Source: Liriodendron chinense (lineage: Eukaryota; Streptophyta; Magnoliopsida; Magnoliales; Magnoliaceae). Taken from it: a stretch of 64,000 nt of DNA. The stretch is taken from the NCBI GenBank assembly GCA_003013855.2, contig ML058484.1:8171344-8235343 (forward strand), read 5' to 3'. Below are positions 1 to 12,224 of this stretch, in pieces. Made by a program: the position numbers and the translations under genes. The notes under the pieces were generated by a model. The model was not told the DNA's origin and ran no database searches. It saw only the letters and a program-made list of their open reading frames with translations. Every line of letters begins with the position of its first letter. Position 1 is the first letter of the stretch.

Positions 1-350
1 GGTCGACCGTGATGTTTAGATTCCATCCAAACCGTTCATAAGGTCATTCCCGTCTGGATGAACAGAAAACACGATAATATTAGACTGATCCAAAACTTTT
101 TTACGACCCCACGAATGTTTCAATGGTGGTCTTCAATCCTAGTGTTTCCTGTTGTGTGGTCCACTTGAGTTTTCGATCTACCTCATTTTTTTTGGATCAT
201 AAATAAAATGATCTTAAAAAACGGATGGACGGAGTTGATCTTAAAAAACGGATGGACGGAGTTGATTTCTCATAAACATCAAGGTGGACCCATCTAGCCT
301 TCAAACGCAGGAACTTCCTTGGGTAGGGGATAGCAGGTAATCCGCGTCCT
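1..350. repeat. Mutator-type miniature element, copy truncated at window start
   Basis: The segment carries the blocks that recur throughout the window: a CACCGTGATGT-like end, 'CCATCCAAACCGTTCATAAGGTC', 'GTGTGGTCCACTTGAG', 'AAAATGATC…ACGGATGGACGGAG', then 'AACATCAAGGTGGACCC' and a terminal part resembling GGACGCGGATTACC on the other strand. Complete copies elsewhere (for example 1973-2466 and 15505-16033) show that these are the two arms of one inverted-repeat element. A 27-bp unit is tandemly doubled at 210-236 and 237-263. No coding capacity is visible. Confidence 0.6.
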
Positions 351-361
351 GTTGTCACAAA

Positions 362-735
362 AAGTTTGAGATTCTGTCAGACTAGGATAGATGATACACG
401 AGCACTTGAAATCTTCCGACGTGGAATATAATTTATTCAAATTAAACCGCCCAAATTACGGGTCCCAGTTTAGATCTATCGTGAATCAAAATCGACGATT
501 AGATAGGTTAGATGACTATTAGATTGGGTGACATTATTGGACGGTCAAAAATGAAAAAAGTCAAATGGTCCACGAACAAGAAGTTAGGATCGTTAAACTA
601 ATCTGATTTTTTGTATTGTGTCTTAGACACAATGGTCCCACTATTTAGTCGGTTTGATTGACTTACTGTATACCACATGTGCTTTCCAAGTGTTTACACC
701 GTCAGAAACGCACACAAGAGTATAAAAACCATCCG
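362..735. repeat. Inverted-repeat miniature element (GATACTC family), degenerate copy
   Basis: It is homologous to the better preserved copy at 54346-54745. Both share the core 'ATTGGACGGTCAAAAATGAA', 'AATCTGATTTT' and 'TTTAGTCGGTTT', and a GAGTAT-like right end. Here the ends have diverged (gagattctgtcag and aagagtataaaaacc). It is non-coding. Confidence 0.5.
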
Positions 736-1972
736 TCGAATTATTTGATACTCTGAAGTGCATGATGCATGATATGCACGCCCTCTTAAAATCGTACACA
801 TGTGTCATGCATCAACACAAAATAAACCGTTAAACTCAATGTAACTAAGTAAAAATCCCAAAATTAGATTGTCTGAATAAACCTAACGTCTGTTCTGTGG
901 ACACTTGTTCGGTGAAATAGGACCGTTGGAGATTCTTCTTTTTACCGTCCAAAAACTATGGTCCAATCAGATATTTATAAAATCAAACAAGCGTAATTCT
1001 TGGTTTTCTGTTCATCTAATCTTGGAACATAAATGGTCAGGTTCGATTTGAACTACTTGTGTGCCACGTGTAAAACTGGTCAGTGCCTGCGTTTGGAGCA
1101 CTCCTCCACGCATCAAAAGCTTCCTGACTAAATGGTTTGCTTACAATGCTTCCTATACGTCCCGACGTACTGTTACAGTACACGTCGAGACTGTAGCCGT
1201 TGGATCTAAGTCATGTCAATGATCCAAACCGTTTACACAATTTTACTTAGTGCGGGTGGAGTACAATCAATAGAAAGTTCTTATATTCAATTTTTCTTTT
1301 AAATGTGGACCACTTTCTGAGCCATTGATCAAAATCTCAGCACTTTCCAATTTTGAAAATTGCTTAAAAAGACATTACCAACTTTGTGTCTCATCAGATC
1401 TACGATGTAGATCATCCAAAATAAACCTAGATCCAACCGTTATATCCCGACGTATCATGAAAAAATACATCACGACGTATTGTAGAAAACCTCTTTCGGA
1501 AATTATTAGGTTGCCGTCTTACTAAAATCTCAGTTTGCTGTGCCGTTAAGGAAACTCGCAGGGTTATGAGTGAAAACATACTCGCGGCCGCAAGTGGCAG
1601 AATCTCTGGTGGACGAAAGATCCTGGCTGTTCATGAGTTGGCCCAATGTGTGTTTTACTGAAAATATGATCATACCAAGTATCTTATTGTTTGGACCATA
1701 AAGTACGGAAATGGATGAAAAAGAAACTAACGGACGGTGAACACACATTTTTAAAACATAGATGTGCCACCTAATGAACGGACGGAATTAATGGTTATAG
1801 TAGAGCGATACTCTGTGGGCCTCGAACTATAAACAGCCTGGATCTTGCACAAGTATGCCATGCCGGCACCATGCTCTCGTGAGTTGGATTTGAATCCTAC
1901 ACGCGAGAGTGGACTTTCTTGCCTTCGTCAAGATAGACTCGATGTACTTAACTCGGGTTAAGATCGACGGTT
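736..1972. other. Intergenic stretch without a recognised gene
   Basis: No reading frame resembles a known family. Two short inverted repeats built on CGACGTA are present at 1163-1187 and about 1448-1482. The (C)CGACGTATC type recurs at 55760-55782. These probably mark old element termini. Confidence 0.4.
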
Positions 1973-2466
1973 GCGGATTGCGTCCTGCCCCCGCCTCGAC
2001 AGGCTCGGTCCAAGCAAGAGCTCTGTGGGGCCCACGTGATGTATGGGTTTTATCCACACCGTCCATTCATTATTTCCTGATCTTTTCAGGATATAAGACC
2101 AAAAATGAGATGGATCCAAGGCACAAGTGGACCACACAGTGGGGATTGAACGCCACCATTAAAAACTCATTTGGAGCGAGCCGCAGAAATTTTGATCAAG
2201 CTGATGTGCACGTGTTGCCTTCATCCAAGTCTATGTGACCTTATGAACAGGTTTGATGGAAAATAAATATCACGTTGGTCGTATTATCACCACTGCTTCC
2301 TGTGGTGTGGTCCATTTGAGCTTTGGATCTGCTTTATGTTTTTCGTCCATTCTCTAAAATGATCCAAAAAAATGGATGGACGGTGTGGATAAAACTCATA
2401 CATCACGTTGGGCCCCACAGAGCTCCTGGACCGAATCTGCGCATGCGGGGGCAAGACGCAATCCGC
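1973..2466. mobile_element. Mutator-type miniature inverted-repeat element, near full length
   Basis: The two ends are inverted copies over roughly 90 bp. GCGGATTGCGTCCTGCCCCC (from 1973) is matched on the opposite strand by GCGGATTGCGTCTTGCCCCC (ending at 2466). Further in, GAGCTCTGTGGGGCCCA and the CGTGATGTATG block are also inverted. The interior has the family's 'TGTGACCTTATGAACAGG' and 'GTGTGGTCCA' blocks. No target-site duplication was resolved and there is no coding capacity. Confidence 0.7.
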
Positions 2467-3299
2467 TTCCTAGATGGCGGTAGTAATCTTTGGCACGTCG
2501 CGTTTGAAAGTTGTTTCCATGAAGTGCGTAGCAACCGTCCATTCCCACACGTGTACGTTAATCTTGACCGTCCAAATAATCGACTCCACTGTGAATGTAT
2601 TATAATCAAAGAAAGAAAAATAATAGCTAATTAATAGTGGCTGATTCCAGCCATCTAATTGGTGGCCGTCAATTGGACGGTTAAAAGTAAAACGTTCACG
2701 GTTTCAATTTTCAGCAGAATCAGATGGTTAAATCATCTGATTCTATCCATCCACATCGGCCTGATCTCTTGGAAGGTCTAGATCGACGCTATATGAGCCC
2801 TACAATGGAAAGTTATCATTCCCACCAGCATCGTAGCCGTGTCCCAGCGTCCAACTCGTGCATGTTGGATATGGATTTTCTATTTTAGCATCCACTATCC
2901 ATCCATAGTCCAGAAATCAGATGAGAGGAGTTCCTCGATCAAGGTGACCTATGGCTATGGATCCTCCACATTGTCCCACCTCAGTCCACGTAGGAAAGTG
3001 CATGAAATAACAAGAGAGATCACAAGGAGAGTTATCCAATTCACACAAAAATAAAAAAGAAATTATTACTATTATTTTATTTAATCTCAATTACACTAAT
3101 ATTAATAAAAAAAAATCTAAACTTTAATTTAAAATTATTGAAATAACAAAATTCTTCTCAAGCCTAGTTTTATAATTTGTTTAAAAGTTATTTGAAATAG
3201 TAAAACTGTTGTAAAGTATAATTTGTCAAAAAAATAAAAATGCCTCATAAAACTTTATCATAACATTCAACCATGATTACAAGTAATTTCTTTAAAAAA

Positions 3300-3690
3300 A
3301 TTAAATCATAAAATCATACAAGTAGGGAAATATAACAAAAATAAATATTACTAAAATAGTAAATTTTTCTAAAATCACAAATTTTAAACTGGAGGCGTGC
3401 ACTTTCCTACGACATGAAAGTGTGTGACCTGCTATGCAGGTCAGTTGACTTTATAACCATAGTTACATAAAAATCGATAGGATTCTAGCATTGTTACAAA
3501 TAACTTCTTAAAAAAGATGAAATCCTAAAATTATGACAAAAATAAATATTATAACAATAGTATTTTTTTCTAAAATCACAATTTTAAACCAGAAGCATGC
3601 ACTTTCCTACAAAATGGAAGTGTGTAACCTACTATGCATGTCAGTTGACCCTATATCATCGTACATAAAAATGAATAGGTCATATATTTA
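3300..3690. repeat. Two-copy tandem duplication, period about 199 bp
   Basis: The block containing GTGCACTTTCCTACGACATG, followed by 'TGTGTGACCTGCTATGCAGG' and 'CAGTTGAC', occurs near 3395 and again near 3594 with about 10% divergence. The surroundings (3060-3390) are very AT-rich and hold nothing recognisable. Confidence 0.6.
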
Positions 3691-3736
3691 ATGACAATAG
3701 TTGAATCAAAAGTTACAGAGTTATGCAGGACTAAGT

Positions 3737-4331
3737 TGTTGGGAACTCATGGAAGCGCAGAAGGAATCAAACAAGATAAACACAATCACACAAAGTAAAT
3801 CCAACACAGAGAATCTGAATTTACTTGAAAAACCCCTTGTGGAAAAAAAACAACGACATAAAGCAGTGAATGCAACATGAATTAGATGTTACAAGAGATC
3901 GAACCTTACTCGAATCAAGCCTCAAGAGAAAACCCTACATTTCTCTATCACAAAATTCTCTCGAAACCTTAAGCACGTCACTCCTTGACCCTAATTCCGA
4001 TTACACCTGCGTATATAGCATATAACTAAAATTAGAAACAAAACAGTATATTAACACAAAACTGCGGAAATCGACAAGCGATTGACATCGCTCGACCATC
4101 CCTCGATCGCCCAACAACAAAATGTTTGGTCACCCAAACATGTTAAAAAATGTCTATAGAGTTTTAAACATTTTTAATATCATCAGTTGCCTGAGCCCAA
4201 GGCATTGATCGATCGAACTCCTCCAAATATGTCCAGAGACCAAACTGTCTCACTTAGGGTATTTCGATTGAGCGATCAAAGCTGTCGATCGACAAATAAC
4301 GCCAAACCTTAAAGATTTAAGGCTACTTTCA
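3737..4331 (-). repeat. LTR-like segment, probable 3' LTR of a decayed copia element
   Basis: It starts TGTTGGGAACTC and ends CTTTCA. It aligns along its whole length with 7130-7652: shared 'GAAGCGCAGA', 'AACACAATCACACAAAG', 'AAACTGTCTCACTT' and 'GAAGATTTAAGGCT'. It contains several self-complementary CGATCGA-type words. It directly flanks copia-type pol remnants on the minus strand, so it is read as the 3' LTR. No matching target-site duplication was found. Confidence 0.5.
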
Positions 4332-4439
4332 ACTGTCTCCATTGAGTCTTCAATCTTCAATTCCACTCGTCCTTTGGTCCATCATTCATCTCTACTTCGT
4401 CTTCATTATAACTCTACAATCACTTCTCATACACACTCT

Positions 4440-6415
4440 GTCTTCACTTCATCTTCGCCATAACCAGAGAAGTCGCATAAAACTTGAACTTCTCTACAGG
4501 AACCACCTTAGCAAACATATTTGTCGGACATGCTCGTGTGAATCTTTTCAATAGTAACCCTTCCTTCCTCAAGCACCTGTCGAATAAAATGGTGACGCAC
4601 ATCAATATATTTAGTATAAGAGTGATAAACATAAATTTTTGCTAAATCGATAGCACTTACGCTTCCACAATTAATCGGCACAACTTTCTGTTGAAGTCTC
4701 AATTAATTTATCATACCCATCAAATAGACAACTTTCTTAAATACTTCTATCACTGCCATATACTCAGCTTTGATTGTGGAAAGAGTCACCACAGATTAAA
4801 GCCTCAACATTCAACTGATCGCTCCACCAACTAGCACAAACGAGTAACCGGAAGTCGAGCTCTTATTATTCACATTGCCTGCGTAATCAGAATCAACATA
4901 TCCTACCAACTTGTCCCCTAATTTTTCAAATGTCAAGATGTAATCCTGCGTACCTCGAATATACCAAAATAGTCATTTCACGGCCTCCCAGTTTTGTTTA
5001 CTGGAGTTAGACGTGTATCTACTAACAACACCCACTGCATATGAAATATTTGGTCTCATATAAACCATAACATACATTAAGTTGCCTACTACATTCGAAT
5101 AAGGCACATGAGACATGACTTTCATTTTTTCTTCTGTTTCAGGACATTGCTCGAAAGAAAGCTTAAAATGAGTCGCGTGGGGAACGTCGATCGGCTTTGC
5201 CTTATTCATCCCGTACTTCACCAATACCTTATAAAGGTATTCTTTATGAGACAAGCAAAGCTTGCTCATCTTTCTGTCTTTGTGTATATCCACATCGAGA
5301 ACCCTCTTTGCAACCCCCAAATCTTTCATCTAAAATGTTCTTGATAGTTGAGCCTTCTGTATGTCGATCTCAGACATGCTATGACTGACGATAAGCATGT
5401 CATCAACATACAAAATCAATATAATAAACTTCTCATCACTCAGTGTCTTCAAATAGACAAAGTGATTATACTCACTCCCGGTAAACTGTTGACTCGTCAT
5501 GAAGGAATTTAATTTCTTATACTACTGCCTAGACGACTATTTCAGGCCATACAACGACCTCCTCAACCTGCAAACCTTGTGTCTTTACCCCTTGTATTTC
5601 GTAGCTTTCTGGTTGCATCATGTAAATCAGCTAATCCAATTCCTCATGTAAAAAAGCAGTCTTCACATCTATCTGTTCCAGCCAATGTCGTATTGGACAA
5701 CCAACACGAACACGAACTTGATAGATACTTGCTTGACCACTGACATAAAGATCCTACTTAAGTCAACACCTTCTCTCTAAGCATATCCCTTCACCATCGA
5801 CCTCACCTTATACCTATTTTGTTTCTTCTCGAAGATCCACTTACATCCGATCACTTTACAACCGACGAGAAGCTCCACCAGCTCCCATGTCTCATTCCTA
5901 TGCAAGGAGTTTATCTCGCCGTACATCGTCATCTTTCACTTTTCTGCATTTACGTCACCAAGTGTCTCCTGAAAAGTAGACAAATCCCCCTCATCAGCAA
6001 CAAGGTCGAATTCGGTATTGAGTCATCCTTGTACCTCGTCGGCAACTTGCGACCCCTCTGTGGATTCTCAGAGGTGGTTGCTCCACCTGATGTTATACCT
6101 CTGTTTACGTCTCAGTACCGACCTATGTTTCATTTCTGTCTATCTGAACGTCAATTACCTCTTATTTTTTCCGATTCCTTGGGTTCATTGTTATAGAACA
6201 ATGGTCCTTCATCAAACCTGACATCCTAACACAATGTGATCTTCCATGTGATAGGGTCATACAATCTGTATCTCTTCACAACATCACCATAACCCACAAA
6301 AATACACTTTCTGACCCTTTGATCTAACTTAGCTATTTCAACTGACAGTACATAAGAGTAAGTCTTGCAACTAAAGACACAATCCCGAAAATCTACTTGT
6401 TGACCACTCTACACT
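4440..6415 (-). pseudogene. Decayed Ty1/copia retrotransposon pol (reverse transcriptase to RNase H)
   Basis: Read on the minus strand, several frames carry copia-type polymerase pieces. The catalytic YVDDM motif is encoded at 5396-5410. The longest open stretch (4973-5329, 118 codons) matches the region after the palm, with 'LGVAKRVLDVDIHKDR', 'LSHKEYLYKVLVKYGM' and 'NVVGNLMYVM' typical of the family. RNase H-like words (Y-A-G-N-V-N-N-K-S-S) follow near 4860-4890. Numerous stops and frameshifts break the frame, so no functional polyprotein can be produced. gag and integrase were not recognised. Confidence 0.75.
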
Positions 6416-7085
6416 TTGTTGCGCAGCACGCCAACAACGCCGGTGAACCGAGATCCAATCTCCGGTCTCACCCACAAACGATAAACAGGAAGTAATAATA
6501 ACTAGAAAAGGAATCACACAAACCAACAATCCACAAGACAGAGATTTATGTGGAAAAATCCCAACAAGGGTAAAAAATCACGGGTGCAAACTTCACTATG
6601 AAGAAAAACGAAGTTACAAGCAATGCACTTACCTTCTCCTATGCTCCCCTGCACAGAGATGGCCCTTTTGATAATCTTCTCTCCTTTTTCTCACCTTGGA
6701 CGTTAGAAGCCCTAATCCCTATATCTAATCCCGGTTTACACCTCTTTATATAGTAAACCCTGCAATTAGAACACTAAATAGGAAACCCGCACTTTGGGTC
6801 TGCGGTCAGTCGGGCGCCCGGTCATAACTGGGTCGGGAGCCCGACCAATACAGAATATGTCCAGCGAGAAAAAAACATGAAATAGACTAATTTCGGGCGC
6901 CCGGTCACTTTGATCGTCGGGTGCCCGACCGTTTGTAAAACAGTCCAGTGGCTGTTGGGTAAAACAGCCTGAATTTCGGGCGCCGGGTCCACAGACCGTC
7001 TGGGCGCCCGACCATGCTCAGATGTGAGTGGTTTCACACACCACGTGTAGTCTCCACACTCAATAATTTCCCCTGGAATCTTACA
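6416..7085 (-). repeat. LTR-like segment with CGGGCGCCCG palindromes
   Basis: It contains 'AGATTTATGTGGAAAAATCC', 'AAAAATCACGGG', 'CACTATGAA' and then at least six copies of (T)CGGGCGCCCGACC or a close variant between 6810 and 7015. The same architecture occurs in the solo LTR at 61364-62151 and at 62975-63640. It sits between copia pol remnants and another LTR-like segment. Its own borders are not resolved. Confidence 0.5.
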
Positions 7086-7129
7086 ATCAATAACTATTGA
7101 AGAAGATTGATTAATCAAGTAACAAGTCA

Positions 7130-7652
7130 TGTTAAGTGAAAGCGCAGAGAGAAATGAAATAAAATAAACACAATCACACAAAGCAAATCCAACACAAAGA
7201 CAATCTGAATTTACAAAAGATAGAACCTTACATGAATCAAGCCCCAAGAGAAAAACCTAGATTTCTCTCTCACAAAACTCTCTCAAACCCCTAAGCACTT
7301 CACTGTCATACAATAATCCCAATTACACCCGCTTATATAAATATATAACCAAAATTATAAACAAACAGCGTATTACCGTAAAATTATAAAAACTAACGAT
7401 CAGTCAGTTGGTCGATCAATCGACATCGCCCGACAACATGTTCGGTCGCTCGAACATGCCAAAAAACACAAAGAGAGTTTTACACATATTTTCTGAATAT
7501 CATTAGTCGCCCAAGCCCTAGGCGTCGATTGACCCAACTCCTCCAAGTATATTTAGACACCAAACTGTCTCACTTGGGGTATTTCCAAGGGACTGACCAG
7601 AGTTGTCAATCGACTGATGACCCCAGACCTTGAAGATTTAAGGCTCCTTTCA
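7130..7652 (-). repeat. LTR-like segment, probable 5' LTR partner of 3737-4331
   Basis: It starts TGTTAAGTGAAAGCGCAGAG and ends GGCTCCTTTCA, and is collinear with 3737-4331. CGATC-type words appear at 7400-7445. Divergence from its partner is large, so the element is old or the two LTRs come from separate insertions. No primer-binding site or target duplication was seen. Confidence 0.5.
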
Positions 7653-8830
7653 GCATGGGTCCATTTATGATAAATTACTTCCACTTTTGTTTGGGCTTCT
7701 TTTGGTCCAATCATGTTGAGAATACATCCATGGCACATCCTACATCAAGACGGCTAAGATCTGTGATCTCATTCACATATGTCGTGTGTATATGATCATT
7801 CATCCTCAGCCCATTAATTAATTTCTTTTTGCTGGTTTACGGTTGAGTTCGCCTCCTGCACACATTGACTATAACATAATGTGAGGATTTTCAAAATTAT
7901 TATATAATGATATACTTTATAAGCATTATTTGCTCTTTCTTATTCTCTTTTTCTTTTCTTTTTTTTGGGGGGGGGTACTCAAAAAAGTTTCAACCATCAA
8001 CTGTTCTAGAGATTGTATTTTCTTAAATTTATTCTACTAATTTTCATTGAATTCAAAATAATATAGAAAATACCTAAAGCATAACAAGAAACTATTATAC
8101 ACAAATGGCAATGACAAGTTATTTTAAACATTGCTAAGTGAAAATGTGCTTGAACTATACATAAATTAGTGAATTATATCTTAAATTAATACACTTTACT
8201 ATAGATCATACATGACATATATAAAGAAGTTTCTCCAGGATATTCAAAGTTGCACGTCACAGTTATGTGCAATATCCTAGTTTCATAAAAGCACTATAAA
8301 TCAATTTTCATACGAAGTGGCTCCACTTTCACACCTACATAAATGAGTGCATCAAGTGTGTGTAATAACTATCACCCTACCTTTAAAAGTTATAAAACTT
8401 ATTTAGGGATATACCCCACCTCATTCGATTACAAAGTTGACTTACTTATTACACTAAAATCGTCGATTAGGAATAGTTAAAAACCAATTTGGAAGGTTTT
8501 AGGAATGGTTTATGACCGTTCCTAAATTAAGAGGGATTTTAAACAAATTTTATAAATCAGCTACAGTTTTAGTCCATTGCCGGTCCTTATACCGTTTGTA
8601 GCCATAGGTGTTGTGCACATTCTAAGGCTGCAGATTAAGTTCGTAGCCATTGCCTTAATTTTATTTTATTTTATAAAAATGCCGTCTCTAACAGTTGCTA
8701 GTACATGCCCTGATAAATCGATCTATACTTCTATATTTCGAAAGAGAATACAAAAGCCAATTTATGAGATATAAGATTAAATGCAAGCCTCCAACATGGC
8801 CAGTTCCAAGAGCCAAGTAAAATAGAAAGG
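7653..8830. other. AT-rich intergenic stretch, nothing recognised
   Basis: There are poly-T and poly-G runs near 7955-7976, and no reading frame of interest. Confidence 0.4.
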
Positions 8831-8904
8831 TTAGGGGCAGAGCCAGGATTTTCTTCCAGAGGGGGCAAGGCGCAAATACGAAGCAATGGTCATGTGAACT
8901 TAGT

Positions 8905-9190
8905 AGGGCACACCGTGATGTTTACTTTCCATCCAACCTGTTCATAAGGTCACATAGACATGTAGGAAGGGAAAACATAAATATCAGCTCGATCCAAAAC
9001 TTCCGTGGACCCCAAAAAGTTTTGAACGATAGGATTTAAATCCCCATCGTTTCATGTGGTGTGGTCGACTTGAGCCTTCCATCTGTATATGTTTTGGGCT
9101 CATGTTCTAAACTAATATGTCAAAACAGATGATGAATTGGATAAAATATGTAAATCACGGTGGGCCCATGGAGCCTTTAACATGACCATT
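8905..9190. repeat. Mutator-type miniature element fragment
   Basis: It contains CACACCGTGATGTTTACTTT, 'CAACCTGTTCATAAGGTCAC', 'TGTGGTGTGGTC' and 'AAATCACGGTGGGCCCATGG', in the family order. Confidence 0.55.
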
Positions 9191-9211
9191 CGTCTCTACC
9201 TAGGTCCTAGT

Positions 9212-10417
9212 GGGGGCGAATTGGGTGAGAGTCCGACCTCACCCGAGACAGCATAGCCCTTACTGTGGGGTTACAGTGGGGCCCACCTTGATGTATGTAT
9301 TATGTATCCATGCCGTTCATGCGTTTTTTCATATCCATTTAGGGCATTATCTAAAAAAATAAAGCAGATTCAATTATCAGGCAGACCATACCATAAGAAA
9401 CAATGGTGATTGACCGCTCCACCATTAAAAATTTCCTAGGGCACACTTTAATGTTAGGGCTGAAAGTCGGGCAGGTTGGGTCGGGTTGGTGCTCATCCCT
9501 AACCCAACCCAAGGTTCCTATACCTCAACCCTAACCCAATCCAACCCAACCTCAGGTTGGGAATTCTCAACCCAAGCCCAACCCAAAGCAGGCTTGGTCG
9601 GGTTGATCGAGTTGATACATACTAATATTTTCGTTATTACATTAGTCTATTATGTTTCAATACACATCTTATTTTTTGTATCTATGACTTTATTAATTAT
9701 ATATGTAGTTATTAATTGTAAAGAACTTCACTTTTTCTAAACAAATAAGCTAAAATATAGGATAACTACTCTTTTAACATTCAAGCATTTCAGATTCAAG
9801 CATATTAAATTTCAAACATTATAAGTTTACTTATTAAAGTAATATAAACTAATAAATTTGCTTAATTAAAGTATGATAAAATTATAAGTAACTTGTATAT
9901 AGATCGGGTTCGGATTGGGTCGGGCAACCTGATCGAGGCCTCGACCCAAGCCGACCCAAACTTCATCAGGTTGGTGTTGTCATAGCCCAAGCTCGAGATC
10001 GGGTTCAATACATCTTGCCCAATCCCAACCCAATGTAGGGTAGGTCACAGGTCGGTCGGGTTGAGCCCGCCCGACTTTCAGCCCTAATAAATGTCTTTGT
10101 AGTGTTTATTTACCATATAATCTGTTGATAAGGTCACATAAGACGGGACGAAGGGAAAAACAAATATCAGCTTGATCCAAAACTCCTGTGGCCCATTAAT
10201 GGTCAATCAATATTGTTCCTATGGTATGGCCCACCTGATAATTGGATTTTGTTTCATTTTTCGTATAATGTCATAAAATGATCCAAAAAAACAGATGGAC
10301 AGTGTGGATACATAATACATATATCAAGGTGGGCCACACGGTAAGGGCCACACTATCTTCGGTGAGGCTGGGTCTCGCCTAATCCACTCTCGTGGGGGTA
10401 GTATCCAATTCGCCCTC
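9212..10417. mobile_element. Mutator-type miniature element split by a hAT MITE
   Basis: The ends are GGGGGCGAATTGG (left) and CCAATTCGCCCTC (right). Inside them come matching inverted arms containing CCTTGATGTATGTATTATGT (left) and 'ACATAATACATATATCAAGG' (right). The left part, 9212-9454, continues directly into 10095-10417 when the 9455-10086 insertion is ignored. Confidence 0.65.
9455..10086. mobile_element. hAT-type MITE nested in a miniature element
   Basis: The terminal inverted repeat is TAGGGCTGAAAGTCGGGC, with the exact reverse complement at the right end apart from one base (GCCCGACTTTCAGCCCTA). The flanking 8-mers tttaatgt (9447-9454) and ataaatgt (10087-10094) match at 6 of 8 positions, fitting an aged 8-bp hAT duplication. 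The interior carries degenerate CAACCC/GGGTTGGG runs at both ends and an AT-rich centre. The ORF-like stretch near 9486-9740 is this repeat read through, not a gene. Confidence 0.75.
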
Positions 10418-10421
10418 AGAC

Positions 10422-10930
10422 GCGGATTGCTTGCGAAAGCCTTATCTATGAAGTTCCCGCGCTAGGAACCTGGGTGGGGTTCACCGTAATGTTTGTGAGA
10501 AATCCACCAAGCCCATCCGTTTTATGAGTTCATTTTAGGACATCAGAGAAAACATAAGTTGGATCCAAAACCAAAGTGGGCCGAAAATGAGAGGATTGAG
10601 CATACACAATTGAAATATTTGTGAGGCCACATAAGTTTTAAATCAAGCTAATATTTGTGTTTTCAGTTCATCCCAGTAGGAATGACGTTCATAACCGTAT
10701 GGATGGCATATAAACATCACTGTAGACCCTAAAGAGGTTTCAACGGTAGGAATTTCTCTACCCATTTTTTCCTTTAGTGCGACCCACTTTAGTCTTTGGA
10801 TCTGGCTCATTTTTTTTCTCATGTCCTAAAATGAAATCACAAAATAGATGGAGTGGATTTCTCACAAACATCACAGTAGGCCCTACCTAGGTTCCAGACA
10901 GGAACTTCTTAGGGAAGGCTTCTGCATAAA
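10422..10930. repeat. Mutator-type miniature element
   Basis: The inverted arms are AATGTTTGTGAGAAATCCAC (near 10491) against 'GTGGATTTCTCACAAACATC' (near 10853), plus 'GAACCTGGGTGGGG' against 'CCTACCTAGGTTC'. The interior contains the family blocks. Confidence 0.6.
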
Positions 10931-11993
10931 TCGTCGACCTCGGCGGCGCTCCATTCTCTCAAATTGATGTCCAGTTGGATGAGCTCAGTGGGATCGACTA
11001 TCATATATGTGTTTCGTCCTTGCCCTCCATCCATTTTTCCAACTCATTTTAGGGCATGGTCCCAAAACTCATGCATATCCAAAGCTTTAGTGGACCACAC
11101 CTCATAAAACAATAGGAATTCATTGGGAAAAAAAAAGTTCAGAGGGGGCATTTGCCCCCCCTCGCCCCTATGTGGCTCCACCCTTGAGAAAGGCTGACAT
11201 CCGATGGACTGCCGATCATAATTTCAACTAATTAATATAAAATGCATGGACATATTCTTATAGTGAAAAACATAAAATTTTGAAAGCAGGCTTCATGTTG
11301 TAGCATATATACTTGGAAAATCACTAGCTCAAGGAATTCTTCTACTGTTGAAGCCTTGCATTATATGAACTTTCTATTTCCTCCTGTAAGCATGCAACAA
11401 ACAGATAAGATACATGAAGATAGAGAGGTTGTAGCCTTTGAATGATCTTGAACCTTTGAATGAGAAAAAATGGTAAGCTGCGATTTTTTGAAACATGCTA
11501 AGCTTAAAATGTAATAAGCTAGCCTAGTAGAACACATCATGAATGTATAGGCATGTGCAAATATTATAATAGAAAGTCCCTAAACTAGTCGTGATTCATA
11601 TTTTAGAAATTTCACTAATAGAACAAAAACAAACATTAGTATAATGAAGTAAAAGCAATCAAATAGTAGCTTCCTCCCTATCATTTCCAAGAGTTCTATT
11701 TTACAAAGCTTCCAACTGCAACAAAAAAAATTGACAATTGCAATGAAAGATTGCCTTTGAAAACATTTAGAAAAAGACTGTTAGGAAAAAATTACGGAGT
11801 CCAAGCATGATTAATGACATAAATTTCTAGGGGGCACAAGTTAAATTTTGGGACAACATTTGTAGCAATTTGTAATTTTGTTACACCAACTGTTCCCGCC
11901 ATTGCTAGCATCCTGCCTATTATGTGTTTGGAAAGCTAAGCTTTCTTCTTTGCTTTGCTGCCAAGAAATCCAAGCTATTCATCCTACCATTTA

Positions 11994-12192
11994 GGGCCCG
12001 TTTGGATACCACCAAATAAGTTGCTTTTCTTGCTGATGGTAGTAGTACCTAACTTATTTGAGATAATTTAGTTTGGTTAATAAATAATTATCATTACTAA
12101 TTTGTTGAAAATTAGCTAGGTATTTCAGATTTTTTTTTTTTTTGTACTTTCTCTCCATTAACTAAAAAGGGCCATCTTGCAAAACTAATCCC

Positions 12193-12224
<32 letters not shown>

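Larger units (their letters stand above)
8831..11187. mobile_element. Composite non-autonomous hAT-like element with nested insertions
   Basis: The left end TTAGGGGCAGAGCCAGG and the inverted right end TCAAGGGTGGAGCCACA match at 12 of 17 positions and resemble the GGGGCGGAGCCAGG termini known from plant hAT elements. A 6-bp direct repeat GAAAGG flanks it (8825-8830 and 11188-11193); hAT elements normally leave 8 bp. The interior is a string of other elements (8905-9190, 9212-10417, 10422-10930) and no transposase remains. Confidence 0.55.

Noticed and set aside
9486..9600. CAACCC-rich run considered as interstitial telomere sequence
   Set aside because: The words are CCCAACC, not the plant telomere CCCTAAA, and they are confined to the hAT MITE, where they form part of its subterminal repeats.
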